Assembly (NCBI GenBank): GCA_029007985.1
Contig: JAQXIW010000017.1
Location: 21,394 to 85,393, forward strand
Direction of reading: 5' to 3'
Source: Oscillospiraceae bacterium
GTDB taxonomy: Bacteria; Bacillota; Clostridia; Oscillospirales; Ruminococcaceae
Length of the DNA stretch: 64,000 nucleotides
Part shown: positions 44,185 to 52,489 of the stretch, one piece after another
Numbering within the stretch: the stretch's first letter is position 1
Layout of the letters: every line of letters starts with the position of its first letter
Position numbers and translations under genes: made by a program
The notes under the pieces: generated by a model
Database searches by the model: none
What the model was told of the DNA's origin: nothing
Seen by the model: only the letters and a program-made list of their open reading frames with translations

Positions 44185-44214
44185 GACAGGCGGTTTTACC
44201 GCCTGTCTTTATTT
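44185..44214 (+). terminator. Terminator after the BMP lipoprotein gene
   Basis: GACAGGCGG (44185-44193) pairs with CCGCCTGTC (44199-44207), followed by TTTATTTATG. It separates the binding protein from the transporter genes. Confidence 0.9.
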
Positions 44215-44312
44215 ATGTTTACAATGCTTTTCTTGTCTGTTATTACAAAATTGAGCAAAAGTGACAAAAACCTGTTAAATAATTATCATATGAGTAAAAA
44301 GTGAAATATTTG

Positions 44313-44341
44313 TTTACATTTATTTAATTTTTTAGTATTAT
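44313..44341 (+). promoter_or_regulatory. Sigma-A promoter of the ABC transporter genes
   Basis: TTTACA (44313-44318), 17-nt spacer, TATTAT (44336-44341), 36 nt before the ATG at 44378. Confidence 0.65.
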
Positions 44342-44377
44342 ATTAGTAAGAATTAATTACTTAGTGAGGTGAAAAAT

Positions 44378-45934
44378 ATGCCAGAAGAAATTTTGCTTAT
44401 GGACAAGATTACCAAGGTTTATCCTAACGGCTTTGTGGCGAACAAAGATGTTACCTTTTCCATAAACAAAGGCGAAATTCATGCACTTGTCGGTGAAAAC
44501 GGTGCGGGCAAAACGACCCTTATGAAGATTCTTTTCGGTATCGAAACGCCGGAAGAAGGCAGAATCGTCGTAAAGGGCAAAGAGGTAAAAATTCACAATC
44601 CTCTCGAGGCCATCGAATACGGTATCGGTATGGTGCACCAGCACTTTATGCTCGTTCCTTCTCTGTCGGTTGCTGAAAATATCTATCTCGGTATGGAGCC
44701 GAAAAAGAACGGACTTTTTGACTTTGAAGAGGCCTGTCGCCTTACAGAGGAAGCCTGTAAAAAGTACAATCTTATCGTAAACCCGAGAGCCGCCGTACAG
44801 GATTTGCCTGTCGGTCAGAAACAGAAAGTTGAAATTCTCAAAGCTCTTGTCCGCGGCGCCGATATTCTCGTACTTGACGAGCCTACCGCCGTTTTGACCC
44901 CTCAGGAGACTGCCGAGCTTTTCGTACAGCTCAAAGCACTGCGCGACCGGGGCCACACAATCGTTTTTATCAGCCACAAGCTGAACGAAATCAAAGAGCT
45001 CTGTGACAGACTCACCGTTCTCCGTTTGGGCAAGTCTGTGGGCAAGGCGATAGTTGCCGATGTTACAGAGCAGGACATTTCCAGAATGATGGTCGGCCGT
45101 GATGTCGTTCTCAAGGTCGACAAGCCAAAGGCAAAACCTGAAAATGCTGTTCTCAAGGTTAAAAATCTTGTCATTGTATCCGAATCCGGCAAGAGAATTG
45201 TCGACGATGTATCCTTCTCTGTAAGAAAGGGCGAAATTCTCGGTATGGCCGGCGTTGAAGGCAACGGTCAGAGCCAGATATCCGAGGCTATCACAGGTCT
45301 TCTTCCATATCAGTCGGGTACAATCTCAATCAACGATGTGGATGTCAAGGGCAAATCGATCAGACAGATTCGTGAAATGGGCGTTTCACACGTTTCCGAA
45401 GACCGTATGACATACGGTATTTCCGCCACAAGCGGCGTAAAGGACAATGTCATTTCCGACAGATACTACAAGCCGGAATTTAACAAAGGTCTTTTCCTTG
45501 ACTTCAAGAAAATCGACGAGCTCTCCGATCAGCTTATCAAAGACTTCTTAATCAAGTGCAACGACAGAGACGAAGCTGTCAGAATGCTCTCCGGCGGTAA
45601 CATGCAGAAAGTTGTCGTCGCCCGTGAGTTCTCTAACAATCCGCATGTCATCGTTTGTAACCAGCCTACCCGCGGCGTTGACGTTGGCGCTACGGAATTT
45701 ATCCGCAAGAGAATTGTAGAGCTCCGCGACGAAGGCACAGCCGTTCTTCTCATCTCTGCCGACCTCAACGAAGTTTTGGAACTTTCCGACTCACTCATCG
45801 TTATGCACAACGGTAAAATCGCCGCATATTTCGAGGACGCATCGATCATTGACGATATGACTCTCGGCGAATATATGCTCGGCGTTAAAACACAGACTCC
45901 TGAAGAGATTGCGAGGGTAGCATATGACAAATAA
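44378..45934 (+). CDS. Double-domain ABC ATPase of a nucleoside importer
   Basis: The 518-aa product holds two fused ATPase domains. The first has Walker A GENGAGKTTL (about residues 37-46), an LPVGQKQKVEIL signature and Walker B ILVLDEPT. The second has a degenerate GVEGNGQS loop in place of Walker A, LSGGNMQK signature, and VCNQPTRGVD. This architecture is typical of BMP-family and sugar importers. ATG 44378 has GAGGTG upstream; GTG 44369 would overlap that site. It overlaps the first permease gene by 11 nt. Confidence 0.94.
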   Translation: MPEEILLMDKITKVYPNGFVANKDVTFSINKGEIHALVGENGAGKTTLMKILFGIETPEEGRIVVKGKEVKIHNPLEAIEYGIGMVHQHFMLVPSLSVAENIYLGMEPKKNGLFDFEEACRLTEEACKKYNLIVNPRAAVQDLPVGQKQKVEILKALVRGADILVLDEPTAVLTPQETAELFVQLKALRDRGHTIVFISHKLNEIKELCDRLTVLRLGKSVGKAIVADVTEQDISRMMVGRDVVLKVDKPKAKPENAVLKVKNLVIVSESGKRIVDDVSFSVRKGEILGMAGVEGNGQSQISEAITGLLPYQSGTISINDVDVKGKSIRQIREMGVSHVSEDRMTYGISATSGVKDNVISDRYYKPEFNKGLFLDFKKIDELSDQLIKDFLIKCNDRDEAVRMLSGGNMQKVVVAREFSNNPHVIVCNQPTRGVDVGATEFIRKRIVELRDEGTAVLLISADLNEVLELSDSLIVMHNGKIAAYFEDASIIDDMTLGEYMLGVKTQTPEEIARVAYDK

Positions 45935-47021
45935 ACAATTGGAAAAACGCTTTAATGCGTTAAAAACAGTAGCTGCCGTTGCGGTTGCCCTTGTATTTGC
46001 ATTTGTAATTATCGCATTTATCAGTGACAATGTAGGCGAAGCAGTTTATCAATTCCTTGTAGGTCCTCTTCTCAGACCGTCAAGAATTATCAACGTATTT
46101 GAAAGAATGACACCGCTCCTGTTCACAGGTACAGCTATCTGTATCATGTATCAGGCTAATGTGTTTAACATGGTCGGCGAAGGTGCTTTCCTTATCGCCG
46201 CTTCCATGGCCACTTGGTTTGTAACATCAAACTCTACAATGGGCAGACTTCCTATCATCGCAGTCTGTCTCATAGTAGGTATCGGCACAGGCGTTCTCGC
46301 CGCTGTTATTCCGGCCGTTTTGAAGATTAAATTCAAGGCGAACGAAATAGTTTCATCTCTTATGATGAACTACATTTTGCTCAAAATATCCGACTATATG
46401 CTCCTTTATGTACTTAAGGACACTGCGTCGGGCCTTCAGGCGTCTTATCCGATTCCTGAACAGGCAAAGCTCACAAAAATCACCGCTTCATTTGTAAAGG
46501 GCACAAAGCTTCACTCCGGTTTCATCATCGGTCTTATAGTATGCGTTGTGGCTTATCTGTTCATTTACAGAACAAAATGGGGCTATGAAATCAGAATGGT
46601 CGGTGCAAACCGGTCATTTGCCAAGTATTCCGGTATCAAGGTGCTGGGCGTTGCATTGGCAACACAGCTCATCGGCGGCGGTATAGCCGGTTTGGGCGGC
46701 GCTGTCGAAATACTCGGTTATTACGACAGATTTATTTGGTACGGCACACAGCCGGGCTACGGCTTTGACGGCGTTCTCGTCGGCGTTTTGGCCGGTAACA
46801 ATCCTATTATGGTACCGTTTGCGGCTCTCTTCCTCGCCTATCTCAGATCCGGCGCGGCATGTATGTCCAGAGCAACGGACGTGCCGGTTGAGTTCGTTGA
46901 CGTTCTCCAGGGTATCATCATTATCCTTGTTGCCGCCGAACTCTTCCTTGCTAAGACAAAGCACAAACTCATTGTAAACAATGCTAAAAAGAATCTCGAA
47001 AAGGAGGAAAGTGCAAAATGA
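45924..47021 (+). CDS. ABC transporter permease (nucleoside importer), first subunit
   Basis: The 365-aa product has about nine hydrophobic segments of the BPD-transp-2 type, with FNMVGEGAFLIAASMATWF and the EAA-like loop MVGANRSFAKYSGIKV. It is the longer of the two permeases, as with NupP-type subunits. It starts inside the ATPase gene and its stop overlaps the next gene by four bases, so all three are translationally coupled. Confidence 0.93.
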   Translation: MTNKQLEKRFNALKTVAAVAVALVFAFVIIAFISDNVGEAVYQFLVGPLLRPSRIINVFERMTPLLFTGTAICIMYQANVFNMVGEGAFLIAASMATWFVTSNSTMGRLPIIAVCLIVGIGTGVLAAVIPAVLKIKFKANEIVSSLMMNYILLKISDYMLLYVLKDTASGLQASYPIPEQAKLTKITASFVKGTKLHSGFIIGLIVCVVAYLFIYRTKWGYEIRMVGANRSFAKYSGIKVLGVALATQLIGGGIAGLGGAVEILGYYDRFIWYGTQPGYGFDGVLVGVLAGNNPIMVPFAALFLAYLRSGAACMSRATDVPVEFVDVLQGIIIILVAAELFLAKTKHKLIVNNAKKNLEKEESAK

Positions 47022-48028
47022 TTAAAGACATATTCTCTCTTATTTGTACACCTGCTTTTCTGGCGTCGGTAATTCGTGTTACGGCTCCTATTCTCTTTGC
47101 GGCCCTCGGCGGTATTTTCGCATCGAGATCCGGTATTTTCAACATGGCTTTGGAATCCATGCTTCTCTGGGCGGCTCTCGTGGGCGTTATCGTTTCCGCC
47201 GCCGTCAAGAAAATGGTACTCGGCGGTCTGACTATGGGTCAGGCGGGCTATGAGGCGGCCTTGAGCAAGGCGAATCTGTTCGGCTGTATCGCCGGTTTTG
47301 TCTGCGGCGTCGGTGTATCGGTCTTTGTCGGCCTGTTCCTCGCTTATATGGGTATTAAGCTCCGCGCCAACCTCTACCTCACAGGTCTTGCAATTAACAC
47401 GATTTCAACAGGCGGTACGGTTTTCGTACTCTACCTTGCAGCCGGCGAAAAGGGTATTTCCACATCGCTCTCGTCCTGCACAATGCCTGTCATCAACATC
47501 CCGATTATCAAGGATATCCCGATTATCGGCGAGATAATTTCAGGTCAGAACCTTATGGTTTACATTGCATTCATCTGTATTCCTATCGTTCACATCATCA
47601 TCAACAAGACAACTCTCGGCCTCAGAATCAGAGCTGTCGGTGAAAACGCAAACGCCGCCGAATCCGTCGGTGTCGATGTCCAGAACATTCAGTTCAAGGC
47701 TCTTGCGCTTTCCGGCCTCTTCGCCGGTATGGGCGGTATCACACTCTCAATGGCTGCCGTTTCCTTCTTCAGCCGCGGCATGTCCGCCGGTAAAGGCTTC
47801 ATGGCCATGTCGGCTATGAACGTAGGTAAAGCCACACCTCTCGGTACGGCTGCAGCCGCACTTATCTTCGGCGTATTCGACGCCGCCTCCAACGCTCTCA
47901 AGACACTTTCTATTCCGACACAGTTTATCGCTGCTCTTCCTTATGCGGCTACACTTGTCGCCTTGGTTGTATTCGCAATCCAGTCTGAAAAGAAAGCTCG
48001 GAAAATCAGAGCATTGCAGGATAAGTAA
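47018..48028 (+). CDS. ABC transporter permease (nucleoside importer), second subunit
   Basis: The 336-aa product has about eight to nine hydrophobic segments and the family loop RAVGENANAAESVGVDVQNIQ. FASRSGIFNMALESMLLWAAL at the N-terminus is characteristic of the second (NupQ-like) permease. It overlaps the first permease by ATGA and is followed by a terminator. Confidence 0.93.
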   Translation: MIKDIFSLICTPAFLASVIRVTAPILFAALGGIFASRSGIFNMALESMLLWAALVGVIVSAAVKKMVLGGLTMGQAGYEAALSKANLFGCIAGFVCGVGVSVFVGLFLAYMGIKLRANLYLTGLAINTISTGGTVFVLYLAAGEKGISTSLSSCTMPVINIPIIKDIPIIGEIISGQNLMVYIAFICIPIVHIIINKTTLGLRIRAVGENANAAESVGVDVQNIQFKALALSGLFAGMGGITLSMAAVSFFSRGMSAGKGFMAMSAMNVGKATPLGTAAAALIFGVFDAASNALKTLSIPTQFIAALPYAATLVALVVFAIQSEKKARKIRALQDK

Positions 48029-48039
48029 AACAGCATTTA

Positions 48040-48065
48040 AGCCCTCGCAAAGAGGGCTTTTTGTT
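48040..48065 (+). terminator. Terminator of the ABC importer operon
   Basis: AGCCCTC (48040-48046) pairs with GAGGGCT (48052-48058), followed by a T-rich run. Confidence 0.9.
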
Positions 48066-48092
48066 TACTTTATGTAAAAAATAAGTTATAAT
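48064..48092 (+). promoter_or_regulatory. Sigma-A promoter of the Nim-like gene
   Basis: TTTACT (48064-48069), 17-nt spacer, perfect TATAAT (48087-48092). It touches the preceding terminator and lies 30 nt before the ATG at 48123. Confidence 0.75.
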
Positions 48093-48122
48093 CTATTTGC
48101 ATATTACAGGGGGTACTCATTT

Positions 48123-48599
48123 ATGAGAAGAAAAGACAGAGAAGTAACCGATGAAAAAATCATTTCACAAATTTTCAGAGATTGCCGGTATGTGAATCTC
48201 GGCTTTGTCGACAGGGACGGCTACGCCTACATTCTGCCGCTGAACTACGGCTATGAAGAAAAAGACGGTGTGAGAACGCTTTATTTTCACAGCGCAAAAA
48301 GCGGTAAAAAAATAGATTTGATAAACGGCCGGGGCAAATGCTCTTTTGAGCTCGTAAACGGCGAAAAAGTCTACGGAGACGGCGTCAGCGGCTGCTCATA
48401 CGCCTCCGCTTTCAAGTGCATAATGGGACACGGTGAGATAGAGTTTATAAGCGGCCGGCGGGAGACCCTTCACGCTCTTGATTCGCTTATGTCTCACTAC
48501 GAGCCGGGCAAAAAGTTTGACTACAAACCGGAAATGCTGAAAGCGATATGCGTCTATAAAATGACTGTAAAGGATTTGACTTGCAAAGTACACGAATAA
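48123..48599 (+). CDS. Pyridoxamine 5'-phosphate oxidase-fold protein, NimA-like
   Basis: The 158-aa product has the flavin-binding split-barrel fold: RYVNLGFVDRDGYAYILPLNYGY (about residues 22-44), LYFHSAKSGKKIDLI (about 53-67), and FKCIMGHGEIEFI (about 99-111). This pattern belongs to the Nim/PPOX family found widely in anaerobes. Members bind FMN or related cofactors; real substrate is unknown, and resistance to nitroimidazoles must not be assumed. GGGGG precedes the ATG. Confidence 0.85.
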   Translation: MRRKDREVTDEKIISQIFRDCRYVNLGFVDRDGYAYILPLNYGYEEKDGVRTLYFHSAKSGKKIDLINGRGKCSFELVNGEKVYGDGVSGCSYASAFKCIMGHGEIEFISGRRETLHALDSLMSHYEPGKKFDYKPEMLKAICVYKMTVKDLTCKVHE

Positions 48600-49540
48600 T
48601 GAATTATATTGTATTGGATTTGGAGTGGAATCAGGCGGTTTCTCAGAGCCTTGTAAAGACGTCACCGGTGCACCTCAGCGGCGAAATAATCGAAATCGGC
48701 GCGGTAAAACTAAACGACCGATTTGAAAAAACCGACGAGCTGAGACTGTATGTAAAGCCTGCTTTCTATAAAAAACTGCACTGGTCGGTGTCAAAGCTGA
48801 CGAAAATCACGGCTGAGGTTTTATCCCATGCCCCGTATTTCGAGTCGGCTTGCAAACAGTTTTTTGACTGGTGCGGCGCAGACCCGGTTTTCATCACCTG
48901 GGGGCCGGACGATATACCGATGCTGCGCAACAACATGCTGATGTATGAAATGGATGTCTCGGTTTTGGATAAAGCCTACGACGCCCAGGTTATCTATGAT
49001 TTACAGATAGCAAAAGAGGGCAGACAGCACGGTTTGTCCGAGGCAATGACAGCGGTCGGTGAGATTGAGCTCGACGCCCACGACGCCCTTAACGACGCGC
49101 TGAACACCGTTGCGATATGCCGCCACCTCGATTTGAAAAAAGGCATTGACGAATACCCGAAAATCTTTAACATTGACAATTTCCCGGTGCTGTTCACCGA
49201 CAACTACAAATACGCCAATTTCGCCCGGCTGAACAAAAATCAAAGCCATATGAAAATGATATGCCCGGCCTGTCAATCTGAAATAAAGTCGGGGGATTGG
49301 ATTATCAGCGGAAACAACAGAAAAATTTCTTTGGCAAAATGCGCCTGCGGAAAAAAATATTTTTTGAGATTCAAGCTGAAAAAACACACCGACGACAGCA
49401 TTTCGGTCTTGAGACTTGTATACGATTTGAATGACGAGCTTTTGCGGTATTACAACGAGAAAAACGAAAAATATATCGAAAGATTGGAAAAATACCGCCG
49501 GAAACTCAAAAAAGCAAAAGAAAATAAAACCGAAGAATAA
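48599..49540 (+). CDS. DEDDh 3'-5' exonuclease with C-terminal zinc ribbon
   Basis: The 313-aa product starts MNYIVLDLEWNQ, with the first metal Asp and Glu (DLE). The second Asp is in WGPDDIPMLRNN and the DEDDh end is in DAHDALNDALNT. From residue about 220 a zinc ribbon follows (CPAC and CAC, 36 residues apart), then a lysine-rich coiled end. It resembles ERI-1/KapD-like RNA exonucleases; the substrate is unknown. The ATG overlaps the preceding stop by one base. Confidence 0.85.
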   Translation: MNYIVLDLEWNQAVSQSLVKTSPVHLSGEIIEIGAVKLNDRFEKTDELRLYVKPAFYKKLHWSVSKLTKITAEVLSHAPYFESACKQFFDWCGADPVFITWGPDDIPMLRNNMLMYEMDVSVLDKAYDAQVIYDLQIAKEGRQHGLSEAMTAVGEIELDAHDALNDALNTVAICRHLDLKKGIDEYPKIFNIDNFPVLFTDNYKYANFARLNKNQSHMKMICPACQSEIKSGDWIISGNNRKISLAKCACGKKYFLRFKLKKHTDDSISVLRLVYDLNDELLRYYNEKNEKYIERLEKYRRKLKKAKENKTEE

Positions 49541-49546
49541 AATTCA

Positions 49547-49597
49547 CCGCCGCAGTTTGCATCACTTGGATTTGCAAATTAGCGGCGGCGGTTTTTA
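49547..49597 (+). terminator. Terminator after the exonuclease gene
   Basis: CCGCCGC (49547-49553) pairs with GCGGCGG (49582-49588), with TTTGCA/TGCAAA inside; TTTTTAC follows. Confidence 0.8.
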
Positions 49598-49599
49598 CA

Positions 49600-49632
49600 C
49601 AAAAAAATAACGCCCGAAACCGAGCGTTATTG
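49600..49632 (-). terminator. Terminator of the tRNA cluster (minus)
   Basis: On the minus strand AATAACGC (49631-49624) pairs with GCGTTATT (49613-49606) and is followed by a run of Ts (complement of A7). It ends the tRNA-Gln transcript. Confidence 0.85.
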
Positions 49633-49634
49633 GT

Positions 49635-49706
49635 TGGGCTAATTGGATTCGAACCAATGGAATGAGGGAGTCAAAGTCCCTTGCCTTACCCCTTGGCTAT
49701 AGCCCA
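49635..49706 (-). tRNA. tRNA-Gln (anticodon TTG)
   Basis: On the minus strand, TGGGCTA/TAGCCCA forms a perfect acceptor stem. The anticodon arm is AGGGA-CTTTGAC-TCCCT with TTG, and the T loop is GGTTCGAATCC. CCA is not encoded. It is the last tRNA of the cluster, directly upstream of a terminator. Confidence 0.93.
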
Positions 49707-49710
49707 TTAA

Positions 49711-49739
49711 GAAAAAAAGCACCGCATTTTATGGGTGCT
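49711..49739 (-). terminator. Terminator-like hairpin inside the tRNA cluster
   Basis: On the minus strand AGCACC (49739-49734) pairs with GGTGCT (49723-49718) around a nine- to ten-nt loop and is followed by TTTTTTTC. It lies between tRNA-His and tRNA-Gln and should lower transcription of tRNA-Gln from the shared promoter. Confidence 0.65.
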
Positions 49740-49748
49740 CTTTTGTGG

Positions 49749-49823
49749 GGTGGAAGATGGGATTCGAACCCACGATCTCTGGGACCACAATCCAGCGCTT
49801 TAACCAGCTAAGCTACATCCACC
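49749..49823 (-). tRNA. tRNA-His (anticodon GTG)
   Basis: On the minus strand, the gene reads GGTGGATGTAGCTTAGC at its 5' end. The first G is the extra G(-1) typical of tRNA-His, facing C73. The anticodon loop is TTGTGGT, giving GTG. The T loop is GGTTCGAATCC. CCA is not encoded, and one acceptor-stem pair (T6-T67) is mismatched. Confidence 0.92.
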
Positions 49824-49829
49824 ACAACT

Positions 49830-49906
49830 TGGTGCGCTGAGAGGGACTCGAACCCCCGACCCTCTGCTTAGAAGGCAGATGCTCTATCCAGCTGAGCTAT
49901 CAGCGC
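49830..49906 (-). tRNA. tRNA-Arg (anticodon TCT)
   Basis: On the minus strand, GCGCTGA/TCAGCGC forms the acceptor stem, the anticodon loop TTCTAAG gives TCT, and GGTTCGAGTCC is the T arm. The 3' CCA is encoded (49832-49830). It is the first gene of the cluster after the promoter. Confidence 0.94.
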
Positions 49907-49924
49907 AAATCAATTTGCTTAAAA

Positions 49925-49953
49925 ATAATACCATAATCAAGCGGTGATGTCAA
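49925..49953 (-). promoter_or_regulatory. Sigma-A promoter of the tRNA cluster
   Basis: On the minus strand, perfect TTGACA (49953-49948), 17-nt spacer, and TATTAT (49930-49925), 18 nt before tRNA-Arg. Confidence 0.85.
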
Positions 49954-50077
49954 GCGTTTAATTAAAAATTTTTTCTCGGACGCCTCAAATATTCCAAGCC
50001 GTCAAATTGCACTATAAAGGCAGATTTGAAATAATACATTTTGTAATATTTTCTATTGGAATATTTACACCATACGC

Positions 50078-50106
50078 TTGACAAAACCGCTTGCATAATA
50101 TATAAT
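50078..50106 (+). promoter_or_regulatory. Consensus sigma-A promoter of ylxM-ffh
   Basis: Perfect TTGACA (50078-50083), 17-nt spacer, perfect TATAAT (50101-50106). It drives ylxM-ffh, about 46 nt before the ATG, and is divergent from the tRNA promoter about 125 nt away. Confidence 0.88.
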
Positions 50107-50152
50107 ATTCAGGCAATGTAAAGTAATTGACTTTACAGAAAGGAGACAAAGC

Positions 50153-50518
50153 ATGAAAGACTTGAGCATGTCATATCTTTTGGATTTCTACGGCGATGTG
50201 CTGACCGATAAACAGAGAGATATGATGCAGCAGTATTTTAATATGGATTTGTCTCTTTCCGAAATAGCCGACAATTTCAACATCACAAGACAGGGCGTTA
50301 GAGACGCCATAAAGAGAGGCGAGACCGTCTTGCTTGAGCTGGAAGAAAAAGTGGGCTTTGCACAAAAGTACCGCGATATAATTGACAATATCGAACAAAT
50401 CAGGGCGCTTGCCCAAAACATCAGTTTTTTCAACACCGCATATACGCGGGGCAACGACGACATCGCTAAATCCGCATCTGAAATTATGAAGATATGCGAT
50501 GATTTATCCGAGCTTTAA
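50153..50518 (+). CDS. ylxM: YlxM family signal-recognition-particle-associated protein
   Basis: YlxM is a helix-turn-helix-like protein encoded with Ffh in Firmicutes; in streptococci it modulates SRP GTPase activity. The 121-aa product begins with LLDFYGDVLTDKQRDMMQQYF and has the HTH-like segment SLSEIADNFNITRQGVRDAI (about residues 38-57). AAAGGAG precedes the ATG. ffh follows after 11 nt. Confidence 0.93.
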   Translation: MKDLSMSYLLDFYGDVLTDKQRDMMQQYFNMDLSLSEIADNFNITRQGVRDAIKRGETVLLELEEKVGFAQKYRDIIDNIEQIRALAQNISFFNTAYTRGNDDIAKSASEIMKICDDLSEL

Positions 50519-50529
50519 GGGGGCATTAC

Positions 50530-51855
50530 ATGGCATTTGAATCATTGAGCGACAAACTGTCCAACGCCTTCAAAAAACTGAGGGGTAAGGGCAGATTGAC
50601 CGAAGACGACATAAAGGCGGCAATGAGAGAAGTCCGCATCGCTCTTTTGGAAGCGGATGTCAATATGTTCGTTGCAAAAGACTTTATTAAGACGGTAACC
50701 CGGCGCGCAAACGGCGCAGAGGTTATGGAAAGTCTCACGCCGGCACAGCAGGTGATAAAAATTGTCAATGAAGAGCTCATTGCTCTTATGGGCAGCGAGA
50801 CTTCTAAAATCAAATTCGCTTCAAAGGGCCCGACAATCATTATGATGTGCGGTCTTCAGGGCGCCGGTAAGACAACCCACACCGCAAAGCTGGCTAAATA
50901 CTTTTTGAAACAGGGCAAAAGACCGCTTGTCGCCGCGCTGGACATTTACCGCCCGGCTGCCATTGAACAGCTTGAAATCGTGGCAAAGCAGGCGGGAGCT
51001 CCGGTTTTTCAAATGGGCAAGACCGACCCGGTAATCGTCGCCAAAAATGCGTACAATCACGCAAAGGACTACGGCAACGACATACTGATTTTGGATACTG
51101 CCGGCCGTCTCCAAATTGACGAGCGGCTCATGCGGGAGCTTCAAAACATAAAATCTGCCGTACCTGTTTCGGAGACCTTGCTGGTTATCGACTCGATGGC
51201 TGGTCAAGATTCCGTAAATGTTGCCAAAGAGTTTAACGAAAAGGTTGGGCTCGACGGCGTAATTCTGACAAAGATGGACGGCGACACCCGCGGCGGCGTG
51301 GCTCTTTCGGTCAAGGCCGTGACGGGCAAACCGATTAAATTCGTCGGCACGGGCGAAAAACTCGAAGACCTTGAACGGTTCTATCCGGACAGAATGGCAA
51401 GCCGTATTCTCGGCATGGGCGATGTGCTCACTCTCATTGAGAAAGCGCGGGATGTGCGGGACGCCAAAGAGGCTGAAAAATTAGCCGCAAAAATGAAACG
51501 GAACAAGTTTGACTTAAACGACATGCTTGACCAGTTTCATCAGTTGAAAAAAATGGGCGGGCTCTCCGCCATGACTTCGATGCTGCCGGGCGGCAATCGG
51601 CTTTCCGCAGACGACGAAGAAATGGCCGAAAAAGAGCTCAAAAAGACAGAGGCAATCATTTATTCGATGACATTGAAGGAGAGAGAAAAGCCTTCGATAA
51701 TCGACGCCAAGAGAAAAAGAAGAATCGCTCGGGGCTCGGGTACCCGGGTGCAGGATGTAAACAGACTTTTGCGACAGTTTGAACAGATGCAAAAGATGAT
51801 GAAACAGTTCACAAAAAACCCGAAAGCTTTCAACAGAATGTTGAGAGGCAGATAA
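50530..51855 (+). CDS. ffh: Signal recognition particle protein Ffh
   Basis: Ffh targets membrane proteins to the translocon. The 441-aa product has the N domain, the G domain with P-loop GLQGAGKTTHTAK (about residues 105-117), DTAGRLQID, TKMDGDTRGG, and the methionine-rich M domain from about residue 320, including RKRRIARGSG (RNA binding) and the Met-rich tail MQKMMKQF. It follows ylxM; a 79-nt spacer with an imperfect hairpin separates it from rpsP. Confidence 0.97.
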   Translation: MAFESLSDKLSNAFKKLRGKGRLTEDDIKAAMREVRIALLEADVNMFVAKDFIKTVTRRANGAEVMESLTPAQQVIKIVNEELIALMGSETSKIKFASKGPTIIMMCGLQGAGKTTHTAKLAKYFLKQGKRPLVAALDIYRPAAIEQLEIVAKQAGAPVFQMGKTDPVIVAKNAYNHAKDYGNDILILDTAGRLQIDERLMRELQNIKSAVPVSETLLVIDSMAGQDSVNVAKEFNEKVGLDGVILTKMDGDTRGGVALSVKAVTGKPIKFVGTGEKLEDLERFYPDRMASRILGMGDVLTLIEKARDVRDAKEAEKLAAKMKRNKFDLNDMLDQFHQLKKMGGLSAMTSMLPGGNRLSADDEEMAEKELKKTEAIIYSMTLKEREKPSIIDAKRKRRIARGSGTRVQDVNRLLRQFEQMQKMMKQFTKNPKAFNRMLRGR

Positions 51856-51934
51856 TCATTATTTAATCAAAGCCGATATATTAAAACGATAACTTCGTTT
51901 ATATATATACAACAGAAATTATGGAGGTATTACA

Positions 51935-52177
51935 ATGGCTGTAAAAATTAGACTTCGCCGCATGGGCGCAAAGAAAGCTCCTTTCTATCGTGTAGTAGTT
52001 GCCGATTCAAGGTTCCCGAGAGACGGCAGATTCATCGAGGAAATCGGTACATACGATCCGACAAAGGAACCGGTAGCATTCTCAATTGATGCTGAAAAGG
52101 CAAAGAAATGGATTGCAACAGGCGCTCAGCCGACTGATACAGTTAAGGCATTGCTGAAAAAGAACAACATCATCTAA
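51935..52177 (+). CDS. rpsP: Ribosomal protein S16 (bS16)
   Basis: S16 is a 30S assembly protein. The 80-aa product starts [26 protein letters not shown] and contains IEEIGTYDP, the full family signature. A GGAGG site precedes it, and the KH-protein gene follows after 15 nt, the conserved S16-KhpA order. Confidence 0.98.
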   Translation: MAVKIRLRRMGAKKAPFYRVVVADSRFPRDGRFIEEIGTYDPTKEPVAFSIDAEKAKKWIATGAQPTDTVKALLKKNNII

Positions 52178-52192
52178 ATCCGGAGGCTTTTA

Positions 52193-52426
52193 ATGGAGCA
52201 ATTATTGTTAAATATTGCGAGAGGCCTTGTGGAAGATAAAGATGCAGTTAAAATAATCGCAGACGAGAAAAACGAAGAGGGCGTAGTTGTCTATCACCTC
52301 TCGGTTGCTCCTGACGATATGGGCAGAGTTATCGGCAAACAGGGACGAATTGCAAAAGCTATCCGCACAGTTGTCAGAGCTGCCGCAAATCGCGCAGGCG
52401 AAAAGGCAGTTGTGGAAATAGACTAA
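52193..52426 (+). CDS. khpA: KH-domain RNA-binding protein KhpA
   Basis: KhpA is a small single-KH protein that works with KhpB on cell growth and mRNA control. The 77-aa product has the GXXG-type loop in MGRVIGKQGRIAKAIRTVVRAA (about residues 43-64). CGGAGG lies upstream. It ends at a terminator, before rimM. Confidence 0.95.
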   Translation: MEQLLLNIARGLVEDKDAVKIIADEKNEEGVVVYHLSVAPDDMGRVIGKQGRIAKAIRTVVRAAANRAGEKAVVEID

Positions 52427-52435
52427 TGATATATC

Positions 52436-52464
52436 GGATGCTTTCACCGAAAGCATCCTTTTTT
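52436..52464 (+). terminator. Terminator between khpA and rimM
   Basis: GGATGCTTTC (52436-52445) pairs perfectly with GAAAGCATCC (52449-52458), followed by TTTTTT. It splits the usual rpsP-rimM-trmD unit, or reduces read-through. Confidence 0.9.
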
Positions 52465-52489
52465 CATTACAAACCGATTAGGAGCAAAT

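Noticed and set aside
48123..48599. Nitroimidazole resistance gene (nim)
   Set aside because: The protein shares the PPOX fold with Nim proteins, but sequence alone cannot show drug reduction. Listed only as a Nim-like fold protein.
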